DNA of 64,000 nucleotides, from the NCBI GenBank assembly GCA_003584705.1, contig AP018536.1:2232001-2296000 (forward strand), read 5' to 3'. Below the pieces are notes generated by a model. That model did not search any database and was not told the origin of the DNA. It worked only from the letters and a program-made list of their open reading frames with translations. The stretch's first letter is position 1; every line of letters starts with the position of its first letter. The stretch is from Lachnospiraceae bacterium GAM79 (GTDB lineage Bacteria > Bacillota > Clostridia > Lachnospirales > Lachnospiraceae). Positions 1 through 8,901 of the stretch are shown here, one piece after another. A program made the position numbers and the translations under genes.

Positions 1-339
1 AAGAAGTGTACTAAACAACAAGCAGTAGACTAGGGAATCCACGCTCATCCCATACTTCCAGAATACGAGCAGGTACAGCACTCCGTTCAGTGCCTCGATG
101 ACGGGGTACTGAACGGAGATGTGTGCCTTACATTTCCGACATCTGCCTCCCAATGTCAGGTAGCTGAACAGCGGTACGAGGTCGTACCACCGCAGCTGGT
201 AACCGCAGTTCATGCAGTGAGACCTGGTCGTTACAATATTCTCTTTGTTAGGAATGCGGTAGATCAACACATTGAGGAAGCTACCGATCACGATGCCATA
301 AAGGAAAATCACTATGTAGAGAAGAATTGTTGGGAGCAT
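1..339 (-). CDS. pilD: Prepilin peptidase (A24A family), 3' part cut off by window edge
   Basis: The reading frame opens at an ATG at 337-339 and stays open to base 1, so only the first 113 codons are present. The start reads MLPTILLYIVIFLYG, then GSFLNVLIYRIP, the signature of the N-terminal region of type 4 prepilin peptidases. Two CxxC pairs follow (CMNCG and CRKCK, about residues 44-75), the zinc-binding cytoplasmic motif of the bifunctional peptidase/N-methylase form, and then a second hydrophobic segment. The catalytic aspartates lie outside the window. It is the last visible gene of the pilus operon, 28 bp after the pilin stop, and should cleave the class III leader of that pilin at the membrane. 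The family call is firm from these motifs. Confidence 0.9.
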   Translation of the reverse strand, partial: MLPTILLYIVIFLYGIVIGSFLNVLIYRIPNKENIVTTRSHCMNCGYQLRWYDLVPLFSYLTLGGRCRKCKAHISVQYPVIEALNGVLYLLVFWKYGMSVDSLVYCLLFSTLL

Positions 340-367
340 GTCAGGTGCCTTTCATTGTTCTTACTAG

Positions 368-838
368 CTAGTTGTAGGTTCCTGTAAGAATATTGTTAGT
401 ACCATCAAGTGTTGTGTCACAGGTAACAGTAATTGTCCCATTGGATACAGCAACGTTAAGGGTAATTCCAGCACCAGCTGTACTGGTCCAGTTACCGGAC
501 TTCAAACCAATTGCGTTAATTCCAGCTGCTGCCAATGCCTTGTCAGTATTTCCAGTGCAGTTTGTAGTAGACACAGTAGTCTGTGTAGTTGTAAGTGTAA
601 TCTTTCCTCCGTTAGTCAACTGATTTGTAGTTTCAACCATAGGATCTGCTGCATAAGTCTGTAACGCAGTAACAATAGAAGCTACGTTCTGAACATCAGT
701 AGACTTTCTGGATCTCTCAACATACTTCAGAAACTGAGGTGCCAGTACACCAACCAGTACTGCCATGATAGCAATAACGATGATCAGTTCTACCAGGGAG
801 AAACCTTTGTTTGTTAAGCTCTTCTGTTTCTTGTTCAT
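368..838 (-). CDS. Type IV major pilin-like protein (prepilin)
   Basis: This 156-residue protein starts with a short basic leader and then G-FSLVELIIVIAIM, a class III signal: cleavage is expected after the glycine at about residue 12, leaving an N-terminal Phe with Glu at +5. One long hydrophobic helix follows, then RSRKSTDVQNV and a Thr/Asn-rich globular part that probably forms the pilus surface. The ATG is preceded by AAAAAGGAG at good spacing. It lies between the inner-membrane platform gene and the prepilin peptidase, so it is the likely substrate of both. A type II pseudopilin is the alternative, but only one prepilin is visible here. Confidence 0.9.
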   Translation of the reverse strand: MNKKQKSLTNKGFSLVELIIVIAIMAVLVGVLAPQFLKYVERSRKSTDVQNVASIVTALQTYAADPMVETTNQLTNGGKITLTTTQTTVSTTNCTGNTDKALAAAGINAIGLKSGNWTSTAGAGITLNVAVSNGTITVTCDTTLDGTNNILTGTYN

Positions 839-942
839 AATTACATTCTCCTTTTTATGTGTTTTTTAATTTCAGGGTAGTGAGTTTTCCGCCCCATTTA
901 TTAATTATCGTTCTGTCCCTACACAGAACGGATAATCCTATT

Positions 943-2157
943 TTATAAACTATCGAGTGCCTCATACATGGACATCATAGGCATCATACATGCAGCGATC
1001 AGTCCACCGACCACGACTGCCAGTACAATAATGATCATAGGCTCCATAGCTGCCATGAGGGACTGTACGGACATTTCTACTTCTTCATCATAATAATCCG
1101 CCAGCTTGTCAAGCATTTCCTCTGTATTACCGGATTCTTCACCGATACGGATCATCTGATATACCATAGGAGGGAATAGTCCACTCTCCTGTAAAGGTCT
1201 GGATAGCGGCATACCAATGGTGATCTCTTCCTTGGCATCTTCCATTGCTTCCTTAAAATAAATATTACTCATAACACCTGACACAATCTCCACCGCTTCG
1301 ATCAGTGGTACACCGGCTCCGAGTAAAGTACTCATGGTACGTGCCATCATAGAGGATGCTGACTTTGTGGTCAGTTTTCCGAACAAAGGTGCCTTCAATG
1401 CAATCTTTCCAAAGAAGTGCTTTCCGGCATCGGTTTTGGCAAATGCACGGATAGCGAATACCAATGCAATAATTACCGGGATAATAATAAACCAGTAATT
1501 AATAATTCCATGGCTCAGATTTACATAAAACTGTGTGATCCAAGGCAATTCCGTTCCCAGGTCCTTAAACATATCTTCATAGTTAGGAATGACCACCACC
1601 AGCATTACGATCGTAACAATAATGGCCACGACACACACTGCTATCGGATAGATCATTGCTTTCTTTACCATTGCCTGGGTCTTGTGGGAACGCTCTAACT
1701 GGGTTGCTACACGTTCCAATGCGATCTCCAGACTACCAGATGCTTCACCCGCAGCCACCATGTTCACCATAATCCCCGGGAATACCTTCGGGTGCTCTGC
1801 CAGGGAGTCTGCCAGGGTCTCACCCTTTTCCACGCTGATGCGGACTTCCTTCAGTGCATCCTGTAATCTCTTGTTCTCTGTCTGCTCGCAGAGCATTTTC
1901 AGGGATTCGAGGATACTGACGCCCGCTTTGGTCATGCTGACGAACTGGCGGCACATGACGCTTAGATCCCTGGCCTTGGGCCATCCGCCGATCTGGATGT
2001 CGATGTCTTTCGTCAGGAAGCTCTGTTCTCCCAGATCGATAACGGTCAGTTCCTGCCTTCTCAGTTCTGCCATTGCCAGATCCTTGTTATCCGCTTCCAA
2101 ACTTCCCTTTACTTCTTTTCCAGCCTTTGTGATGGCCTTGTAGCCATAGGTTGCCAT
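943..2157 (-). CDS. pilC: Type IV pilus / type II secretion inner-membrane platform protein PilC (GspF)
   Basis: About 404 residues. It begins ATYGYKAITKAGKEVKGS, the typical PilC/GspF opening, and contains two T2SSF repeats (about residues 65-190 and 270-390) with paired membrane segments at about 165-230 and near the C-terminus. The segment GEASGSLEIALERVA and its second-repeat counterpart GEESGNTEEMLDKLA are the family hallmarks. I start it at the ATG at 2157, preceded by GGAGGGAAGG; the frame is open 15 bp further upstream but without an ATG. It should anchor the assembly ATPase encoded upstream. Confidence 0.93.
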   Translation of the reverse strand: MATYGYKAITKAGKEVKGSLEADNKDLAMAELRRQELTVIDLGEQSFLTKDIDIQIGGWPKARDLSVMCRQFVSMTKAGVSILESLKMLCEQTENKRLQDALKEVRISVEKGETLADSLAEHPKVFPGIMVNMVAAGEASGSLEIALERVATQLERSHKTQAMVKKAMIYPIAVCVVAIIVTIVMLVVVIPNYEDMFKDLGTELPWITQFYVNLSHGIINYWFIIIPVIIALVFAIRAFAKTDAGKHFFGKIALKAPLFGKLTTKSASSMMARTMSTLLGAGVPLIEAVEIVSGVMSNIYFKEAMEDAKEEITIGMPLSRPLQESGLFPPMVYQMIRIGEESGNTEEMLDKLADYYDEEVEMSVQSLMAAMEPMIIIVLAVVVGGLIAACMMPMMSMYEALDSL

Positions 2158-2300
2158 GTGCCTTCCCTCCAATTACGTCTCTATCTTTAACTGTCTCCCC
2201 AACTATGTAAGACGGACCCCGGTCCTAGAAAGGCCCAGGTTTTTGAAAAATTTTTATAAATTTTGATAAATTTCTATAAAATCTTGCGGTTTTTATAGAA

Positions 2301-3992
2301 TTATACGTCAAATGATACCTTTACCATCTCGGAGAAGGAGGTGGTGCCATCCAGTACGTAGTCCGTGGCACTCATACGCAGGGTATGCATTCCTTCTTTT
2401 AATGCTTCTTCCTTTAAGATATCGGCACCCTCCCGCTTGCTGATAATGGTTTTCAGTTTCGGAGTGATCTGCATGATCTCATAGACACCGATACGGCCTT
2501 TGAAGCCGGTATTGTCGCATTTGCTGCATCCACAGGGCTCGTAGATGGTTACATCTTCCTCTTCCCTCATGCCCATGAACTCTTTTTCATCCCTGGTGGC
2601 CTGCTTCGGCTTTTTACAGAAAGGACAGAGTCTGCGTACCAGTCGCTGGGCGATAACGCCGATGACGGAATCTGCGATCAGGTAGGATTCGATGCCCATA
2701 TCCTCCAGACGGGTGATGGTGCTGGCGGAGGAATTGGTATGCAGGGTACTTACCACCAGGTGTCCGGTGATGGACGCCTGTACGGCAATGCTGGCGGTCT
2801 CCTGGTCTCGGATCTCACCGATCATGATGATATCCGGGTCCTGTCGCACGATGGAACGCAGTGCCGTCGCGAAGGTGAGGTCTGCCTTGGTGTTGACCTG
2901 TACCTGATTGATGCCGTCGATATTTGCCTCGACAGGATCTTCTACGGTGATGATGTTCACGTCTTCTTTATTCAGTTCGCTCAGTGCGGTATACAGGGTG
3001 GTGGACTTACCACTTCCGGTAGGTCCGGTTACCAGGATGATACCGTGAGGATTTTTCAGAATGTAGTCAAACTGTTTTAATTCGTAGGGTTTGAAGCCTA
3101 ACTGGCTCTTGTCGCGGTTCAGTGCACTCTTCGCTGCAAGACGCATTACGACTTTTTCCCCGTATACGGTAGGCAGGATGGATACACGGATATCGTATTC
3201 CACACGGTCTACCACCTGGGTGATACGGCCGTCCTGCGGCTTTCTCTTCTCGGAGATATCCATGCCGCCGATGATCTTAATACGGGCGATGATGGCAGAC
3301 AATACATTGACACCGTATCTCGCTCTCTCATACAATGCACCGTCGATACGGTAACGGACACGGATGATATTTTCCATGGGTTCGATATGGATATCGGACG
3401 CACGCTGGCGGACTGCTTTTTCGATCATATCCTTTACCAGCATTACGATAGGGGAACTGTTGATGTTCTCCTCCGTGGCGATGTCTTCCACCACGTCCAG
3501 TTTCTTCTCTTTGGCGTAGGCCGCCAGTGCCTCGGTTACTTCCTCCTGACCGAAATATTTATCGATGGCCAGCATGATGCTGCGGGTGGTGGCTACTACG
3601 GGCTCTACCTGGAAGTTGGTGATGATGTTGATGTCATCGATGGCGTTGTAATCCAGGGGATCCGCCATGGCGACCATGAGAACGTTGAAGTTATTTTCTT
3701 TGTAGGCGAAGGGGAATATCTTGTTCTTCTTCAGGACGTTGACCGGTACCAGATTCAGTACTTCCTTGTCCACATTGACGCTCTGGAGATCGATCATATC
3801 CAGATCCAGCTGGCGGCTCAGTGCCTTCGCCAGATCATCCTCCGATACGATGCCTTCATCTACCAGGAATTCTCCCAGCTTCTTGCCCTGACGATTGGGG
3901 TTGTCCAGTGCCTGCTGCAGCTGCTCTGCCGTGATCACCCCACTGTTTACCAATAATTCACCTAAACGGACTTTTTTTCTGCCTGTTTCCAT
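2301..3992 (-). CDS. pilB: Type IV pilus assembly ATPase PilB (GspE family)
   Basis: A 563-residue cytoplasmic motor ATPase. Two MshEN/T2SSE-N-type segments occupy residues 1-150, each beginning with a RLGELLV / KLGEFLV motif. Walker A GPTGSGKST lies near residue 325, followed by an Asp box, a Walker B region (DPDIIMIGEIRD) and a His box (TGHLVVSTLHTN). Near the C-terminus CPFCKK and CGCSKC form the tetracysteine zinc site typical of PilB and absent from PilT. No PilT retraction ATPase is visible. The start is the ATG at 3992; a GTG at 4004 is in frame, and neither has a strong Shine-Dalgarno sequence. It is the first gene of the pilus operon. Confidence 0.94.
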   Translation of the reverse strand: METGRKKVRLGELLVNSGVITAEQLQQALDNPNRQGKKLGEFLVDEGIVSEDDLAKALSRQLDLDMIDLQSVNVDKEVLNLVPVNVLKKNKIFPFAYKENNFNVLMVAMADPLDYNAIDDINIITNFQVEPVVATTRSIMLAIDKYFGQEEVTEALAAYAKEKKLDVVEDIATEENINSSPIVMLVKDMIEKAVRQRASDIHIEPMENIIRVRYRIDGALYERARYGVNVLSAIIARIKIIGGMDISEKRKPQDGRITQVVDRVEYDIRVSILPTVYGEKVVMRLAAKSALNRDKSQLGFKPYELKQFDYILKNPHGIILVTGPTGSGKSTTLYTALSELNKEDVNIITVEDPVEANIDGINQVQVNTKADLTFATALRSIVRQDPDIIMIGEIRDQETASIAVQASITGHLVVSTLHTNSSASTITRLEDMGIESYLIADSVIGVIAQRLVRRLCPFCKKPKQATRDEKEFMGMREEEDVTIYEPCGCSKCDNTGFKGRIGVYEIMQITPKLKTIISKREGADILKEEALKEGMHTLRMSATDYVLDGTTSFSEMVKVSFDV

Positions 3993-4266
3993 AAACTCTC
4001 TCACCCATTGCTTTTGTCGATAATTGGAAATATGTGTGAAATTGTAGTGTTTTTTGGCTACAACTCACAAATATTTTGTCTCAATACGGAAATATTATAG
4101 CATATTTTAGATTTATGTAAATTGTTTTTAGTACTTTTGTTTCAATTTCTGAGAAAAACATTTTTGTTGCTTTCTTTCCTGTTACACAGTACAATTATTT
4201 CATTTTATTTTGAAAGTTTCTAAATACGCCAATTCTTCGGCGAATTTTCCCAACATTTATTGACTT
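3993..4266. other. Intergenic region between divergent pilB and hicAB
   Basis: About 270 bp of AT-rich DNA holding the 5' regions of two divergent units. It should contain the pilB promoter reading left and the hicA promoter reading right. A TTGACT hexamer at 4260-4265 is the best -35 candidate for hicA. I see no coding potential or strong hairpin in the rest. Confidence 0.5.
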
Positions 4267-4281
4267 CACGTATTATACGTG
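4267..4281. promoter_or_regulatory. Palindrome upstream of hicA, likely HicB operator
   Basis: CACGTAT-T-ATACGTG is a perfect 7-bp inverted repeat with one central base. It sits directly downstream of a TTGACT -35-like hexamer and 26 bp before the hicA start. HicB antitoxins with C-terminal ribbon-helix-helix domains bind such palindromes to autorepress. The operator role is inferred from position and symmetry. Confidence 0.6.
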
Positions 4282-4307
4282 TTACCTTAAGAAAGGAGAG
4301 ATAATCC

Positions 4308-4492
4308 ATGCGTTTTCGCGAATTAGAGCGAATCATCCTTGACGATGGCTGGGTTTTGTCTGATATCAGAGGTTTTCTCATCATCAGTACAAACATCCTT
4401 CAAAGTCAGGGAAAGTAACCATTCCCAATCACAGAGGCGATATTCCTTTGCGAGTTGTTAATTCTATTTTTAAACAGGCTGGACTAAAATAA
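4308..4492 (+). pseudogene. hicA: hicA toxin, inactivated by a frameshift
   Basis: A GAAAGGAGAG site precedes the ATG at 4308. The frame reads MRFRELERIILDDGW...DIRG and then shifts; reading on in another frame gives SHHQYKHPSKSG followed by VTIPNHRGDIPLRVV and a stop at 4490-4492. The two halves together match the full 58-60-residue HicA mRNA interferase. The total length of 185 nt (3n+2) shows a net +2 or -1 shift at about 4375-4380. The break falls just before the GSHHQ motif carrying the catalytic histidine, so the truncated 36-residue product should be inactive. The partner hicB is intact. A sequencing error in the T-run is possible. Confidence 0.88.
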
Positions 4493-4522
4493 TATGGAAC
4501 AGCCTTTGAAAGGAGTGATCTT

Positions 4523-4927
4523 ATGAATTATATATATCCAGCTATTTTTTACCCGGAAGCGAATGGGAAATACTCTGTCATTTTTCCCGATCTTAATGAT
4601 CTTGCCACTTATGGTGACAATCTTGCCGATGCTTTTGCAATGGCTCAAGAGGCATGTGGGCAATACCTGTTCACTTCCCTGAGAGACGGCGATGTTCTTC
4701 CTGCTCCTACTGCAATTAATGCAGTGAAATCAGACGATCCCACTGCATTAATAAATCTAATCTGTGTGAATTTGGATAATTATGCCCGGGCCTATGATGA
4801 CAGGGCCGTCAAAAAGACACTGACTATTCCGGCATGGTTAAACACTGCCTGCGATAATTGCGGTATCAATTATTCCAAAGTTCTAAAGGATGCTCTCATT
4901 GCCAAGCTGCAACAAGTGCAAATGTGA
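4523..4927 (+). CDS. hicB: HicB family antitoxin
   Basis: A 134-residue protein with a good ribosome binding site (AAAGGAGTG). The N-terminal half (YPAIFYPEANGKYSVIFPDL, a later GDNLADAFAMAQEA) is the partial RNase H-like fold of HicB, which caps HicA. The C-terminal segment from about residue 95 (KTLTIPAWLN...GINYSKVLKDAL) looks like a ribbon-helix-helix DNA-binding domain. It lies 30 bp after the broken hicA and probably binds the palindrome upstream. With the toxin frameshifted it is now an orphan antitoxin or repressor. It converges on the GH26 gene, with 5 bp between their stops. Confidence 0.9.
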   Translation: MNYIYPAIFYPEANGKYSVIFPDLNDLATYGDNLADAFAMAQEACGQYLFTSLRDGDVLPAPTAINAVKSDDPTALINLICVNLDNYARAYDDRAVKKTLTIPAWLNTACDNCGINYSKVLKDALIAKLQQVQM

Positions 4928-4932
4928 CCGTA

Positions 4933-5883
4933 TCACAAAGTCACCGCGTATTCACTGTCGTACATTTTCTTCAGATTTTCTACGCTGTTATATTTTTCGC
5001 TGATGCAGAATTCCTTGGACCAGGTCATGTAGTAAGCCCAGGGGATTCTGCTTTTTTGCAGGAGATCCACATCGGGAAGGTAGCCCACTTCTGCCAGGGC
5101 AGCCACTTTGTCACGGGAGGTGGCTGTCTCCAGCTTCTCGTAGGCATTCGCATAGTCTGTGGCCTGATACTCCGGGAGGTAGACATCCATGGATACTACA
5201 TCCACGTATTCATCTCCGGGGTAGGCTTTTGGTATATCGCTGTTCCATACCCAGAGAAGGTTGTGCAGGTCTTTCTCACCTGTGTAGTAATCGAACATCA
5301 GGTGATACAGGTTTCTCGCCACTTCCGGGCCCTGCGCTCCCCACCAGAACCAGGTACCGTAGGATTCATGGAACGGGCGCCAGAGAATGGGAATCCGCTC
5401 TTCCTGAAAGCGCCGCAGGATCTCCGCAATCACATCCATGTCATGATAGAATGCCACTCTCTCTGGGGTTCCCTCTTTCAATACTTCCTTTGCATCAAAA
5501 TCCGTGTGTTCGGTATAGAAACTCTTGTCTCTGCCTTCCAGAGGCGAGAACCAGTGAAAGGTAAAGGTGAGAATACCACCATTTCCGGCTTCCTGCTGTT
5601 TTCTGGCCCATTGCAATGCCGTCTCCACGGTCCCCTTATTTTCTTCCACTTCCTGGATGCATTCCGGGGAAGCATCTTCATAATTGATATTCGGAGAATA
5701 CGCCAGCAGTTCAAAGCCCCGCAGCTTCGGTTCCTTTCCGGTGACCTGCCTGATGTAATCTATCTCTTCGCAGGGAATGGTCTGGGTGTGCTGACCGGTA
5801 ATGATCTGTTTACCTGCTACGGCATGTAGGTAATACCATAATTCTACTGTTTCTTTTGTCGCCTTCGGATCTGCTGTTGTCAT
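4933..5883 (-). CDS. Glycoside hydrolase family 26 (beta-mannanase-like)
   Basis: About 316 residues. The segment ITGQHTQT near the N-terminus, then RPFHESYGTWFWWG (acid/base Glu) and a C-terminal ALAEVGYLP (nucleophile Glu) match GH26, whose members mostly hydrolyse beta-1,4-mannans. There is no signal peptide or carbohydrate-binding module, so it may act inside the cell on imported oligosaccharides. I favour the ATG at 5883, preceded by GGAAAAGGAAG; an in-frame ATG at 5913 lacks a recognisable site. It sits alone after the flotillin terminator. Family is firm, substrate is inferred. Confidence 0.85.
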   Translation of the reverse strand: MTTADPKATKETVELWYYLHAVAGKQIITGQHTQTIPCEEIDYIRQVTGKEPKLRGFELLAYSPNINYEDASPECIQEVEENKGTVETALQWARKQQEAGNGGILTFTFHWFSPLEGRDKSFYTEHTDFDAKEVLKEGTPERVAFYHDMDVIAEILRRFQEERIPILWRPFHESYGTWFWWGAQGPEVARNLYHLMFDYYTGEKDLHNLLWVWNSDIPKAYPGDEYVDVVSMDVYLPEYQATDYANAYEKLETATSRDKVAALAEVGYLPDVDLLQKSRIPWAYYMTWSKEFCISEKYNSVENLKKMYDSEYAVTL

Positions 5884-5932
5884 CTTTTCTTCCTTTTCCA
5901 CTTTCATCTTCATCCCCCGCCCGCAAAAGCAA

Positions 5933-5969
5933 GAGGGTACAGAGACTTTTATTTTGTCTCTGTACCCTC
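5933..5969 (-). terminator. Terminator downstream of flotillin gene
   Basis: A 14-bp perfect stem (GAGGGTACAGAGAC paired with GTCTCTGTACCCTC) around a 9-nt loop lies just past the flotillin stop. On the minus strand it runs into TTGCTTTTG. It separates the flotillin gene from the GH26 gene. Confidence 0.85.
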
Positions 5970-6001
5970 AGTTTATGACATTCTGTCGCTTATCGCAAGT
6001 A

Positions 6002-7591
6002 TTATTCCGGCTTTACCTCATGGTAATCGGCATTTGCTGTAGAACCAGTCTCTTCAGACTTTGTTTCTTTTGCAAATCCCTTAGCCAGCATCTCGTTGAT
6101 ATCCAGTCCGGTGGACTCCTTGATACCATCGGTGACCTGGGTCACGGTGGTCATGATATCGCCTGCCAGCTTGCTGGAATCGCCACCGAACATCTTGATG
6201 GAATCTACGTTCATGTAGCCCTTAGCCACAGCCTCGGCGATCTTGGGCAGCTGCTCGAAGTATACTTTCAAAGTATCCAGCTCCATCTGCTGTCTTGCAG
6301 CATCACCGTACTGTTTCATAGCTTCCGCTTTCTTCAGAATACCGGCTGCCTCTGCCTCTGCTTTTGCCTGAATGGCTTCTGCTTCCGCCTTACCTTTGGC
6401 TGCAACGGCTGCTGCCTCTGCCAGGCCTGCTGCCTTGACTGCCTCTGCCGCCTGCTCCTTGGCGAATCTTTCTGCCTCGGATTTTGCCTTTTCTGCCTCT
6501 GCCTGTCTCTGGATCTCGAAGAGTTCGGCCTCCGCTCTCTTCTGTCTCTCATACTGCTCGGCATCTGCCTTCTGCTGTGCTGCGTATTTGTTTGCTTCTG
6601 CGGTCTTCTTGACCTCAGCTTCCAGAGCTTTCTCCTTGATGGATACTTCTCTCTCCTTTAATTCCAGTTCCTTCTCCTGACGGGCCAGGTTCGCATTCGC
6701 TGTGGTGATCTCCACGGTCTTACGCTGTTCCTCTTCCTGGATCTTATATGCTGCGTCAGCTTCTGCCTTCTTGATATCGGACTCTTTCTTCAGTTCTGCC
6801 TTCTTGATCGCCAGTTCGGTCTGCTTCTGGGCAATCTCGGTCTCTGCGATGACCTGTGCATCGTTGGCATCCTTCTGGGCCTGTGCTCTGGCGATGGCCA
6901 CATCTCTGTCAGCCTGTGCCTTTGCAACGGAAGCATCCTTCTGGATCTGGGACATGTTATCCTGTCCCAAAGCAGTGATCAGGTTGTTCTCATCCTCGAT
7001 CTTCTGGATATTACAGGACTCGATCCAGATACCTAAAGCGTTCATATCCTTCTGCGCCTTTGCCTGTACCTCATCACCGAAAGTCTTACGGTCATTACAC
7101 AGTTCCTTCAGGCACTGGGTACCGATGATCTCACGCATGTTACCCTGTAAGGAATCAGTCAGAGCATCGCGGATCTGATCCTCGTTCATGTTCAGGAAGT
7201 TCTTCATGGCTGCATTGGCCATCTCGGTGGTGATTCTCTTGTTCGCATCCGCACCTGCCACGACTTCACCCTTCGCATTTACGGTGACATCTCTCTGGGT
7301 CAGGACTCTGACCTTTGCCACGGCGTCGATATCCACACCGATGAAATCCTTGGTAGGTATATAACCGTTGGTCTTGATGTCGATACTGATCTGCTTCAGG
7401 ATCAGCTCATCCTTCTTCTCCAGAAAAGGAATCTTGATGCCTGCACGTCCGATCAGAACCTTGGGCTCTCTCTTAATACCGGAGATGATGTAGGCTTTGT
7501 TCGGTGATGCCTTCACATAACCGGATGCCAGGATGGCCAGGATGGCAATGGCCAATACAATAATTGCGATAATACCAATGTTAATTTCCAT
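6002..7591 (-). CDS. floT: Flotillin-family membrane scaffold protein
   Basis: About 529 residues. An N-terminal membrane anchor (GIIAIIVLAIAILAILASGY) is followed by a SPFH/band-7 domain (about 30-200, with SPNKAYIISG and IGRAGIKIPFLEKKDELIL). A long Ala/Glu/Lys-rich coiled coil with many EA repeats (about 230-440) and a C-terminal tail with YGDAARQQMELDTLKVYFEQLP complete the flotillin layout. Such proteins organise membrane microdomains. The start is the ATG at 7591 with GAGGG upstream; the frame runs further without a site. It is monocistronic, with terminators on both sides. No NfeD partner gene is adjacent. Confidence 0.93.
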   Translation of the reverse strand: MEINIGIIAIIVLAIAILAILASGYVKASPNKAYIISGIKREPKVLIGRAGIKIPFLEKKDELILKQISIDIKTNGYIPTKDFIGVDIDAVAKVRVLTQRDVTVNAKGEVVAGADANKRITTEMANAAMKNFLNMNEDQIRDALTDSLQGNMREIIGTQCLKELCNDRKTFGDEVQAKAQKDMNALGIWIESCNIQKIEDENNLITALGQDNMSQIQKDASVAKAQADRDVAIARAQAQKDANDAQVIAETEIAQKQTELAIKKAELKKESDIKKAEADAAYKIQEEEQRKTVEITTANANLARQEKELELKEREVSIKEKALEAEVKKTAEANKYAAQQKADAEQYERQKRAEAELFEIQRQAEAEKAKSEAERFAKEQAAEAVKAAGLAEAAAVAAKGKAEAEAIQAKAEAEAAGILKKAEAMKQYGDAARQQMELDTLKVYFEQLPKIAEAVAKGYMNVDSIKMFGGDSSKLAGDIMTTVTQVTDGIKESTGLDINEMLAKGFAKETKSEETGSTANADYHEVKPE

Positions 7592-7630
7592 ATGTACTCC
7601 CTCATTCTTTCTGCTTTTGTAATATATGAA

Positions 7631-7671
7631 AAGCTGCTTGTATGGTATGTATTTTACCATACAGGCAGCTT
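7631..7671 (-). terminator. Terminator of the phosphonate operon
   Basis: A 16-bp stem (AAGCTGCTTGTATGGT with ACCATACAGGCAGCTT, one G-T pair) around a 9-nt loop, running into TTTTC on the minus strand. It lies about 80 bp after the phosphonopyruvate decarboxylase stop and before the flotillin gene. Confidence 0.8.
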
Positions 7672-7748
7672 GACGAACAGTGATATCTATTATTTTTTTC
7701 TCATTTTATTGTAGCAAAATGTGCACGATATTCCACGTGTGTTACCGG

Positions 7749-8873
7749 TCATCGGCATTCCTTCAGGTATTCCATGAAGTTCTGCTTGTTCTCCAGTGCC
7801 GTGGTGGTGGGTCTTCCGAGATCTTCCCTTGCGCCGATACCACATTTTACTTCGATAAAGGTCAGGGTCTCTCTCTCTTTTGCAGCGGTCAGTTCCCGGT
7901 CCAGTTCCTCATAGGTGGTAACGGATACTGCATGGGGATAGCCGCAGGCCTTTGCAATGGAGACAAGATCAATATCGGCTGCCACGGTAGGCATACCGCC
8001 CACGGTCTCATGGGCACCGTTATTGATGACGATGTGTACCATATTTTCCGGGGCCGTGCTACCCAGTACTGCCATGGAACCCATGTGCATCAGCACTGCG
8101 CCGTCACCGTCCACGCACCATACCTTCGTCCCGGGCTTCTGTACTGCCACACCCAGGGCGATACTGCTGCTGTGTCCCATGGAACCTACGGTCAGGAAAT
8201 CATACTTATGGCTCTGTCCGTTGTGTTCTCTGATCTCGAACAGTTCTCTGCTGGCTTTGCCCGTGGTGCTGACAATGGGATCCTCGCCGGAAGCCTGCAC
8301 GATGTGGCGGATGATCTCTTCCCGGATCATGGGATTGTCGTTGCGATACTCCACCTTTTCCTCATAACTGAGGGCACCCTTCCGGATCACGAACGCTACA
8401 TCCTCACCACGATCCAGCTCCTTGCGGAACTCCTGCATGGCAGCACTTACTTCCTCTTCCGTTGTGTCTTTTCCGATGACAAAATAGCGGATTCCCATAT
8501 CCTCCAGCAATTTCAGAGTCACTTCTCCCTGATAGATATGCTGGGGTTCGTCGTGGATCCCCGGCTCTCCCCGCCAGCCGATGACGAAGATCATGGGAAT
8601 GGCATAGACTTTATCATTCAGCAGGGATGCTACGGGGTTGATGATATTTCCCTCGCCACTGTTCTGCATATAGACTACCGGGACTTTTCCGGTAGCCAGA
8701 TGGTAGCCTGCCGCAAGAGCCGTGCAGTTTCCCTCGTTGGCTGCGATCACGTGATGCTTTGGGTCAATGCCATAGGTGTGCATCAGGTAATTGCAGAGGG
8801 CTTTCAACTGGGAATCCGGCACCCCGGTATAAAAGTCCGCATTTAAAATTTTCGCAAAGTTTTCCGCTTTCAT
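7749..8873 (-). CDS. aepY: Phosphonopyruvate decarboxylase
   Basis: A 374-residue thiamine diphosphate enzyme that converts phosphonopyruvate to phosphonoacetaldehyde, pulling the unfavourable PEP mutase reaction forward. The N-terminal half holds FYTGVPDSQLKALCNYL and ANEGNCTALAAGYHLATGK (with the cofactor-activating Glu). The C-terminal half holds the GDGAVLMHMG...NNGAHE cofactor/Mg motif. The length matches the family. AGGAAAGG precedes the ATG. It is the last gene of the pathway, 28 bp after the PEP mutase gene. Sulfopyruvate decarboxylase is the nearest alternative and is excluded by context. Confidence 0.95.
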   Translation of the reverse strand: MKAENFAKILNADFYTGVPDSQLKALCNYLMHTYGIDPKHHVIAANEGNCTALAAGYHLATGKVPVVYMQNSGEGNIINPVASLLNDKVYAIPMIFVIGWRGEPGIHDEPQHIYQGEVTLKLLEDMGIRYFVIGKDTTEEEVSAAMQEFRKELDRGEDVAFVIRKGALSYEEKVEYRNDNPMIREEIIRHIVQASGEDPIVSTTGKASRELFEIREHNGQSHKYDFLTVGSMGHSSSIALGVAVQKPGTKVWCVDGDGAVLMHMGSMAVLGSTAPENMVHIVINNGAHETVGGMPTVAADIDLVSIAKACGYPHAVSVTTYEELDRELTAAKERETLTFIEVKCGIGAREDLGRPTTTALENKQNFMEYLKECR

Positions 8874-8901
8874 GTAAGTATTCCTTTCCTGCCCCTGTCA
8901 G

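Noticed and set aside
4858..5829. A 323-codon plus-strand ORF opposite the GH26 gene
   Set aside because: It is antisense to a gene with clear GH26 catalytic motifs, has no ribosome site, and its translation shows no known motif.
6334..7178. Several ORFs in other frames of the flotillin coiled coil
   Set aside because: They arise from the Ala/Glu/Lys codon repeats of the flotillin gene and have low-complexity translations.
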